Source of the DNA: Nocardia alni
Lineage (GTDB): Bacteria > Actinomycetota > Actinomycetes > Mycobacteriales > Mycobacteriaceae
DNA: 48,380 nt
Assembly (NCBI RefSeq): GCF_019038435.1
Contig: NZ_JAGPOX010000070.1
Span: 1-48,380 of the forward strand
Direction: 5' to 3'
Under the pieces are notes generated by a model. It saw only the letters and a program-made list of their open reading frames with translations. It ran no database searches and had not been told where the DNA came from. Positions 30,966 to 36,139 of this stretch are shown here, piece by piece (position 1 is the stretch's first letter; every line of letters starts with the position of its first letter). A program made the translations under genes and the position numbers.

Positions 30966-31593
30966 AGAACGGGGGTTCGTCGTCGCATCGGAGGCACTTG
31001 CAGTTCTCTGGGTGCGGCGGTTCGACCCAATTAGCCCAAGGGTCGGGATCTAGAGCGGAACTATTGTTCCACTCCGGAACTTCTCTGTCTGGTCCCTCAC
31101 TCTGTTCGGTCCCTGCGGAGGCGGATCTCAAATCCGGCGACGTAGTCACGTCTTCGGGGTGCGGAACTATTGTTCCGCCCTTCTCTTGATCTATTGACTG
31201 ATCTATCACTGGTTTATCCAGTGATCTATTAGGCGGAACTATCGTTCCTCTCTGAGTGGAACTATTGTTCCTCTCTCCCTGCGTTATAGTTCCGCTCTCC
31301 CCAGTAGGGGAGGAACTATCGTTCCGGTCTGGGATGGTAAGGGTGTAGACGTTCGATCGGTCGTAACGCTGTACGACCTCTACCCAACCAGCCGCCTTGT
31401 TGGCGGCTATCTGTTTCCTAACCGCACGCTCGGTAATACCGCAAGCCTTCGCTATCGTCGGCTCGCTAGGATGACACTGCAAGGTGTCACCGTCTGCGTG
31501 GTGCAACAGCACCATCATTGCCCGGCTCGGTAGATTCTTGCCGCTATAAGCGTAAGCCTCTAGCCACCCGAACTTAGCGGATTGTCTGGTCAT
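30964..31593 (-). CDS. Helix-turn-helix replication initiator-like protein with embedded iterons
   Basis: 209 residues. I prefer the ATG at 31593, which has GGAGGA seven bases upstream, over an upstream ATG at 31608. Residues about 15-75 form a winged helix-turn-helix of the kind seen in phage and plasmid initiators: PSEPTIAKACGITERAVRKQI is the recognition unit. Residues about 85-170 are a low-complexity polar linker, and the C-terminus has a Cys-x-Cys-x2-Cys cluster. The linker's DNA holds five exact copies and one degenerate copy of a 14-bp palindrome. This layout resembles the lambda O gene, where the origin iterons sit inside the initiator gene. It could also be a plain transcription factor. 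It overlaps the 57-residue gene by 20 bases. Confidence 0.75.
   Translation of the reverse strand: MTRQSAKFGWLEAYAYSGKNLPSRAMMVLLHHADGDTLQCHPSEPTIAKACGITERAVRKQIAANKAAGWVEVVQRYDRSNVYTLTIPDRNDSSSPTGESGTITQGERNNSSTQRGTIVPPNRSLDKPVIDQSIDQEKGGTIVPHPEDVTTSPDLRSASAGTEQSEGPDREVPEWNNSSALDPDPWANWVEPPHPENCKCLRCDDEPPF
31057..31325. repeat. Array of 14-bp palindromic iterons GGAACTATYGTTCC
   Basis: Exact copies at 31057-31070, 31163-31176, 31235-31248, 31258-31271 and 31312-31325, and a degenerate copy at 31280-31293. The central base is T or C. Spacing in the dense cluster is 22-32 bp. Between copies two and three is an A/T-richer stretch (31185-31232) with three TGATCTATT-like repeats and an ATCACTGG/CCAGTGAT inverted repeat. 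Copies are read in two different frames of the host gene, so the DNA itself is conserved. The core GAAC-n4-GTTC also fits a Gram-positive LexA-type box. Confidence 0.8.
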
Positions 31594-31747
31594 TGCTTCG
31601 TCCTCCAAGGACTAGGGGTATAAGGTCTGCGAGGGCTTCCAGCTCTTCGCGATTGAAAGTCAAGGTTTTGTTGTTGCCGGGCATACCGACGCGATACAAG
31701 ACCTTGTCTGCCGACTTGGGTCGGAACGCCCGAATGGTCGGTTTCAT
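31574..31747 (-). CDS. 57-residue small basic protein
   Basis: ATG with AAGGAAATC before it, following the zinc-finger microgene by 11 bases and overlapping the initiator-like gene by 20. The protein has a basic N-terminus, a strand-rich middle (KVLYRVGMP, KTLTFNREE) and a helix (LEALADLIPLVLGG). No family is recognised. Size, charge and place suit a small DNA-binding protein or recombination directionality factor, which is inference. Confidence 0.65.
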   Translation of the reverse strand: MKPTIRAFRPKSADKVLYRVGMPGNNKTLTFNREELEALADLIPLVLGGRSNDQTIR

Positions 31748-31758
31748 GATTTCCTTCT

Positions 31759-31908
31759 TTAATTGAGTAGTCCGGAATCTGCGAGCCACCGAAGGCGAGC
31801 ACGGTTCTTGGTCCGGTATTTGATTTGTCGGTCTTTGACGCAGATACGACACTCGTGCGAGTCGGGATACCGACTCATGGGTGTCTCCGGGTGGTTGTTG
31901 CGGCACAT
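31759..31908 (-). CDS. 49-residue zinc-finger microprotein
   Basis: Begins with ATG at 31908 behind an excellent AGGAGGTGACC ribosome-binding site. It has Cys-2, several His, and Cys-Arg-Ile-Cys near residue 20, followed by a very basic helix. This looks like a small zinc-binding nucleic-acid-binding protein. It is first in the operon 49-residue / 57-residue / initiator-like gene. It is distinct from, but similar in style to, the microprotein before the tape measure. Confidence 0.7.
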   Translation of the reverse strand: MCRNNHPETPMSRYPDSHECRICVKDRQIKYRTKNRARLRWLADSGLLN

Positions 31909-31947
31909 GGTCACCTCCTATCCGTAGCGTTACGGTCAATGCGGCAT

Positions 31948-31979
31948 AAAAAATCCCGGTCAACCTTGCGGTTGCCGGG
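31948..31979 (-). terminator. Terminator ahead of the microprotein/initiator operon
   Basis: CCCGGCAACC pairs with GGTTGACCGGG on the minus strand, followed by TTTTTT (complement of 31948-31953). It would stop transcripts coming from the non-coding region 40 bases before the 49-residue gene, so it may act as an attenuator or antitermination point. Confidence 0.75.
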
Positions 31980-31984
31980 TGGTA

Positions 31985-32308
31985 CATATAACTAAGCCTG
32001 AGTATTTTCAGTCCGAGACCAAACTGTTGTACTACCGAGCCGTACCTACGCCCTGAGGCTTCGGCACGTCTCTGGTTCGGTCACTGCGGTCGCAACTTCG
32101 TTGCTCCCTTACTCCCTCTATATGTATGAAGGTGAGTATTTCGGTCTTCGAGAGTAGATTGTGACCTAGTTCACACGATTATCTTCGTCAGTCACTGTAT
32201 CCAAGTACTTGAAACTGCCTCTACCTAACTAAGGGTGAGTATTTCCCTGGGGTCATATGACTAAGGGTGACAATTTTTCTGCCTCATATAACTAAGCGTG
32301 CGAATCCG
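31985..32308 (+). repeat. Five direct copies of a 25-bp A/T-rich repeat
   Basis: Copies start at 31985, 32119, 32221, 32254 and 32285. The shared pattern is CATATAACTAAGGGTGAGTA followed by a short T-run. The last three are spaced 31-33 bp apart, about three helical turns. Copy 5 has diverged after the first 15 bases. They sit upstream of the initiator operon. Candidates are initiator, repressor or stoperator sites. Confidence 0.65.
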
Positions 32309-32323
32309 CAGGTCACCGGGGAA

Positions 32324-32364
32324 TATGTGAGGCAACTCACATACTGCGAGCCTTCGTGGCTCGC
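32324..32364. other. Two adjacent perfect hairpins
   Basis: TATGTGAG/CTCACATA (32324-32331, 32336-32343) and GCGAGCC/GGCTCGC (32346-32352, 32358-32364) lie side by side just after the last direct repeat. No T-run follows. They could be part of an origin or packaging site. Confidence 0.5.
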
Positions 32365-32643
32365 TGGACTGGACCGGTTGCCGGGTACAGCTCGAACGTC
32401 ACGTTCCGCGGTTGTATATATCTCTTACCGCGTGCGTACGCGCACGTTCACTCGCTCCCCCGCGCGCTGGGGTAGTCCTCCGGGCGTGTCGCAGCCGTCG
32501 CAGACGGACTGCAACGGAGGGGACTCTTGTCCCCGTGTCGCTGGGATGCATGCACACGCATAGCTCGAGGTCAGAGCTAGTCCGACAGTAATTCGTGTTG
32601 GGTATAAGACCAGTTCAGATGCTAAATCCGTGATCAACATCCC

Positions 32644-32659
32644 GGAATCGTTCGATTCT
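32644..32659. repeat. 16-bp palindrome, copy 2
   Basis: GGAATCGTTCGATTCT, the reverse complement of copy 1 at 30950-30965 with one mismatch. Together the two copies bracket the initiator operon and the repeat region. Confidence 0.45.
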
Positions 32660-32770
32660 CAGAGCCGAACCCCCCGGAACCACACAACTACCCACCCGAG
32701 CCGTGTTCGTCCGTCTACGGGGCAACCAGGGGCCTGTTTCGGGTACTCGCTCAGCGTCGGTCGTCACGGC

Positions 32771-32806
32771 ATCAAAAAAGCCACCCCGCCGCAGAGAGGG
32801 TGGCTT
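32771..32806 (-). terminator. Terminator of the 33219-32903 operon
   Basis: AAGCCACCC/GGGTGGCTT stem with an 11-base loop, followed on the minus strand by TTTTTT. It lies about 100 bases past the stop of the 48-residue gene. Confidence 0.85.
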
Positions 32807-32902
32807 AACGTTCGAGATTTTACCGGTGACGGTAAATCGCGATTACTGAATGAAGTATCACAACCGCAGGTAACCCGAACATGATCACGTAACCCACTAT
32901 GA

Positions 32903-33049
32903 TCATGACGCAGGCCGCCAATCCGGATCATCGTCCGGATCGTCATCGGTCATCACGCGGTAATCGTCACAATCCGTATCGTCTCCCCAAACCTCCATGA
33001 ATCCCCACGGATAAACGATTATTCGGCGACGGGGCATCTCTGCACTCAT
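32903..33049 (-). CDS. 48-residue acidic microprotein
   Basis: The ATG overlaps the stop of the 57-residue gene before it (ATGA). The C-terminal half is a run of Asp-rich repeats (DDDPDDDPDW), and the N-terminus is basic and aromatic. Strongly acidic small phage proteins often mimic DNA or inhibit host enzymes, but nothing specific can be claimed. Confidence 0.6.
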   Translation of the reverse strand: MSAEMPRRRIIVYPWGFMEVWGDDTDCDDYRVMTDDDPDDDPDWRPAS

Positions 33050-33219
33050 TGCTCAGCCCACCAGTCGAAGCGTTCGGGTTGAATCTCCGGGATCACCCGC
33101 ATTGCACGCAACAGGTACCGAAGCGTCTCCTCGGTCAACAGTTCGGCGTTGGGGCCGAACTTCACGTACTCGGGCAGATGATCGCCCGGTGTCCGGTCTG
33201 GTAATCGGTGGGTAGCCAT
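33046..33219 (-). CDS. 57-residue unknown protein, first gene leftward of the repressor
   Basis: The start at 33219 has AGAGGTGAG directly before it. A longer reading from 33243 is possible. The sequence is mostly helical, with EETLRYLLRAMRV in the middle and WWAEQ at the end. No family is recognised. It is divergently placed from the XRE gene, the usual spot of a Cro- or excisionase-like gene, but no helix-turn-helix is evident. Confidence 0.6.
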   Translation of the reverse strand: MATHRLPDRTPGDHLPEYVKFGPNAELLTEETLRYLLRAMRVIPEIQPERFDWWAEQ

Positions 33220-33321
33220 CTCACCTCTCTCAGTGGTGGGCACCCGCGCTGGGGGCCTCTCACCTCAGCGCGGGGCTACCTACAGACTCGTAGTAACCAC
33301 GGGACGCCTGAACCGTGCTGA

Positions 33322-33367
33322 GGACGTTTCGGAAGACACTTCAAACGTCCCGAATGTCCCCTAGCCT
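33322..33367 (+). promoter_or_regulatory. Operator and promoter of the XRE repressor gene
   Basis: An inverted repeat GGACGTTT / AAACGTCC (33322-33329 and 33343-33350, 13-base spacer) overlaps a possible promoter: TTCAAA (33340-33345), 16 bases, TAGCCT (33362-33367). The expected start of transcription falls at about the ATG at 33375, so the mRNA may be leaderless, as for many phage repressors. The site suits autoregulation. Confidence 0.5.
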
Positions 33368-33374
33368 TATGGGT

Positions 33375-34139
33375 ATGGCTCAGCAGAGGCTAGAAACCGC
33401 AATTCTCAGATCGGGGCTCAGCTCTGCGGAGCTAGCCGACAAGGCGGGCGTAGACGTGAAGACAGTGAACCGGTGGCTAGCTGGTCGAGTACCGCACCGA
33501 CGTACACGTGTGCAGGTAGCCGAACTACTAGGTGAGACCGAGGAGACGCTATGGCCGGCCGCTAGGCCGGACACGCAAGAGGGTGCCCCTGCTACCGCTG
33601 AGGTTCTAAGCGCTTACGCACACCGATCGGAGATACCTAACGATCTGTGGGTTTCGTTGGTGCACAAGGCAACTCACCGGATAGACATCATGGGGTACGC
33701 CTACCCGTTCGTACTCGAACTGTTGCCTAAAGCCTCAGAGGTCATAGCTAGCAAGTGCTTAGCGGGGTGCGAGGTACGGCTAGGTTTCGCAGATCCCGAC
33801 TGTGATCACGTTGCAGAGCGCGACACGCTAGAACAAATGAACGGCACGCTTCCGGGCCGGATACGTAATGCGTTGTCCATGCTGGGGCCACTGCCGGACA
33901 CTCCCGGGTGTCGGGTAGGTCTGCACTCGACACACTTGTACAACTCGGTTTTTCGGTTCGATGACGAAATGATCGTTACTCCGTATCTGTTCCGTGCCCG
34001 CGGATACCAGCACACAGCCTTGTATCTGCGTAGGTTGTCTCCACACGGCATATTCGAATCGTTCGCCGACCAGTTCGAACAGATATGGCAAACCACCGTG
34101 CCGTACGTCGAAGGGGGTTCACATGGCCTCACGGCATGA
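33375..34139 (+). CDS. XRE-type helix-turn-helix regulator with C-terminal sensor-like domain
   Basis: 254 residues from ATG 33375; an in-frame ATG at 33369 is an alternative. Residues about 5-55 form an XRE helix-turn-helix (LSSAELADKAGVDVKTVNRWL). The following 190 residues resemble the C-terminal domain of actinobacterial XRE proteins seen beside NUDIX genes, with strands such as RIDIMGYAYPFVLELLP and a FADQFEQIW end. It overlaps the NUDIX gene by 17 bases. As the only clear repressor-like gene and divergent from the leftward operon, it probably sets the lysogeny-like state. The C-terminal domain may sense a nucleotide or partner, which is inference. Confidence 0.8.
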   Translation: MAQQRLETAILRSGLSSAELADKAGVDVKTVNRWLAGRVPHRRTRVQVAELLGETEETLWPAARPDTQEGAPATAEVLSAYAHRSEIPNDLWVSLVHKATHRIDIMGYAYPFVLELLPKASEVIASKCLAGCEVRLGFADPDCDHVAERDTLEQMNGTLPGRIRNALSMLGPLPDTPGCRVGLHSTHLYNSVFRFDDEMIVTPYLFRARGYQHTALYLRRLSPHGIFESFADQFEQIWQTTVPYVEGGSHGLTA

Positions 34140-34599
34140 CTACTACAACGATCCGAACGCACCACAAGCAAATTCGTTAGTACCGGGCGGTTCTGCGTTG
34201 GTTGTAGACGCTAACGGTGCGATACTTATGCAGCGCCGATCGGATTCCGGAAACTGGAGTTTTCCGGGAGGGATCATGGAAATCGGCGAGACTTTAGAAC
34301 AATGCGTAGTCCGCGAAACGAAAGAAGAGACCGGATTAGATATCGAGATCACAGGGCTACTCGGTATTTACACCGATCCGAAACACGTCATTCACTACAC
34401 CAGCAACGACGAAGTTCGACAAGAATTCAATATCACGTTCTACGGTCGGATTGTCGGCGGCAGTATCGCCGTATCGAAGGAATCCACCGAAGTTAAGTTT
34501 TTGACTCTGGGCGAACTAGCCGAGGTGCCGGTACATGAAACGGTACGGCTCAGATTGCAGCATCATTCAGAACAGAGAAGATCACCGTATCTAGGGTGA
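34123..34599 (+). CDS. NUDIX hydrolase, possible immunity factor
   Basis: 158 residues. ATG 34123 with AGGGGG upstream, inside the end of the XRE gene. A complete NUDIX box is present at about residues 50-72: G-x5-E-x7-R-E-T-K-E-E-T-G-L. These enzymes cleave nucleoside diphosphates linked to another moiety. Pif, the immunity factor of the Streptomyces integrative element pSAM2, also has a NUDIX motif, and XRE/NUDIX pairs recur in actinobacterial mobile elements. A role in excluding related elements or helper phage is therefore reasonable but not proven. A terminator follows at once. Confidence 0.88.
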   Translation: MASRHDYYNDPNAPQANSLVPGGSALVVDANGAILMQRRSDSGNWSFPGGIMEIGETLEQCVVRETKEETGLDIEITGLLGIYTDPKHVIHYTSNDEVRQEFNITFYGRIVGGSIAVSKESTEVKFLTLGELAEVPVHETVRLRLQHHSEQRRSPYLG

Positions 34600-34604
34600 A
34601 AAAG

Positions 34605-34637
34605 AAAAAACCCCCGACCGCGGAGGCCGGGGGTTTT
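34605..34637. terminator. Bidirectional terminator between NUDIX and integrase genes
   Basis: AAAACCCCCG pairs with CGGGGGTTTT around a GC-rich loop. T-runs exist in both directions, so it ends both the NUDIX transcript and the integrase transcript. Confidence 0.9.
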
Positions 34638-34652
34638 CATTGCGGATATGCG

Positions 34653-36116
34653 TTAGTTCATCCGCTGCCTAACGTCCTCGGGTACAAAAAGCTCGCATTG
34701 TAGCGCTCCCCCGCTTCTACCTACCCGACCAGATAGTTTCATCTTAGCGACGATACCCGCTTGGATCAGAAGCGCTCTACGCTCTTGAACGTCGCTATCC
34801 TGCCAGACCTCACTATATGTCTTCCCGGTTGGTCGCAGTTCTTCGCGAGCTTCCGAAGCTGGCATTCGCTCCAACTCTTGAATCTGCGAATCCAGACCCG
34901 CTATTTGCGCGGAGAGACGCTGTCGGCCCGCTTGCGACTTCACACCCCGGAGAAGCGTAGTTAGTTCGTCCATAGCCTCTACCGCCTGCACTAACTCTGC
35001 TTGGTGATCCTGAGCGGGAATGTATACACGTTCGAAAACCTCAACATGCCCGAGTTCGCCGAGAAACCTTTCTTCTACCAACAGTTCGGCGGTATCTGCA
35101 ACAATCTGCTGAGTGCATTTGTTCTGACAGCGGTAGTAACGCCTTCGGTTACCGTTCCGGTTGTCGTACACGCGCTGATGATACAAATTATTTTGGCAGT
35201 CGAAACATTTCGCTACCTCTAGAAGCGGTGAGGCGTCCCCGCGCTCGTTCTGCTGAACGATCGCGCGCTGTTCTAGCGCACCTTGCAACTGCCCAAACTT
35301 CTCGACAGACAACAACGGTGTACCGACCATCACGGGGGTTCCATCATCCTCCCGGGCCACTATGCCGTCATGAATCATATATCCGAGAAGCGATTTAGAT
35401 CTAAGAAGGTCCAGTAGTGTAGTCGGATTCCAGCTAGTTCCTCTAGTAGGTTTTTTATTCCGGTACCGGATAAAATCACTAGGCGTAAGGACCTTCTCGG
35501 CGGTTAGCTGCTTAGACACAGCCAGCGCGGAGTCACCCGCGATAACTTGATCAACGATTCGTTCCAGCACAACAGAGGACTCTGGATCAGGCTCCAATTT
35601 CCAGCCTTCCCCAGTCCTCTGTTTCACCGCCCGGTAACCGTACGGCGGTTTTCCACCGAACCATCTGCCAGATGCAACCAGTTTTTTTCGTGACCCTTGA
35701 GTACGCTCTCGAATAGCCTCTAGTTCACCCTCAGCCACACCGGCAATAACATTGGCAATTAGACGACCTACCCAAGTTGACAAATCGAAATTCTCGGTAA
35801 CCGAGACCAATGATTTGCCGTACTTATCGCACCAGTCCACAACCTTGTTCAGGTAGATAGAGCCGGTAGCGATCCTGTCTAGCTTCCAACCCGCAACGAT
35901 ATCCCACTGCGCTTGCTTGGCATCCGTCAACCACGGACCCAACGCAGGCGTATCGAACGGGTTTACCGACCTGGACACGTCCATGTCCACAGCCCATCCA
36001 ACAACCTGGTGACCGTTCAAGTCGGACCACTGTTGGATGATCTCGCGTTGCCGCTCCGGTGATGTTGACTCGTCTGTGAAACGCGAGAGCCGTACTCTCC
36101 CGAGCACTCTTGCCAC
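34653..36116 (-). CDS. int: Large serine integrase (Bxb1-like)
   Basis: 487 residues from a GTG at 36116 with AGGAGG seven bases upstream. A TTG at 36122 has no usable spacing. The N-terminal resolvase domain holds the catalytic Ser in RLSRFTDESTSPERQ (Ser 11), closely like Bxb1 integrase, and KLDRIATGSIYLN, where the second Arg of the usual DRxxR is Thr. The helix GELEAIRER and the recombinase domain (PPYGYRA onward) follow. A zinc ribbon has Cys-x2-Cys near CFDCQNN and Cys-x3-Cys near CQNKC, then a coiled coil. It catalyses attP x attB integration and, with a directionality factor, excision. Its gene lies beside the att site, 23 bases after the rebuilt ffh stop. Confidence 0.95.
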   Translation of the reverse strand: MARVLGRVRLSRFTDESTSPERQREIIQQWSDLNGHQVVGWAVDMDVSRSVNPFDTPALGPWLTDAKQAQWDIVAGWKLDRIATGSIYLNKVVDWCDKYGKSLVSVTENFDLSTWVGRLIANVIAGVAEGELEAIRERTQGSRKKLVASGRWFGGKPPYGYRAVKQRTGEGWKLEPDPESSVVLERIVDQVIAGDSALAVSKQLTAEKVLTPSDFIRYRNKKPTRGTSWNPTTLLDLLRSKSLLGYMIHDGIVAREDDGTPVMVGTPLLSVEKFGQLQGALEQRAIVQQNERGDASPLLEVAKCFDCQNNLYHQRVYDNRNGNRRRYYRCQNKCTQQIVADTAELLVEERFLGELGHVEVFERVYIPAQDHQAELVQAVEAMDELTTLLRGVKSQAGRQRLSAQIAGLDSQIQELERMPASEAREELRPTGKTYSEVWQDSDVQERRALLIQAGIVAKMKLSGRVGRSGGALQCELFVPEDVRQRMN

Positions 36117-36139
36117 CGACAAACCTCCTGGTCATCCGC

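Larger units (their letters stand above)
31909..32902. other. Long non-coding region of the element
   Basis: About 1 kb with no convincing gene. It holds two minus-strand terminators, five copies of a 25-bp direct repeat, adjacent hairpins at 32324-32364 and one copy of the 16-bp palindrome. A 98-codon plus-strand frame at 32267-32563 and others lack ribosome-binding sites and cross the repeats, so I do not call them. Likely roles are an origin, promoter or repressor region, or a packaging (cos/pac) site. Confidence 0.6.

Noticed and set aside
32267..32563. 98-codon plus-strand frame in the element's non-coding region
   Set aside because: No ribosome-binding site, it crosses the direct repeats and hairpins, and its composition is unlike a protein.
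32641..32660. tRNA fragment at an att site
   Set aside because: A short T-loop-like string only. It is a palindrome repeated at 30950, and the att sites are in ffh.
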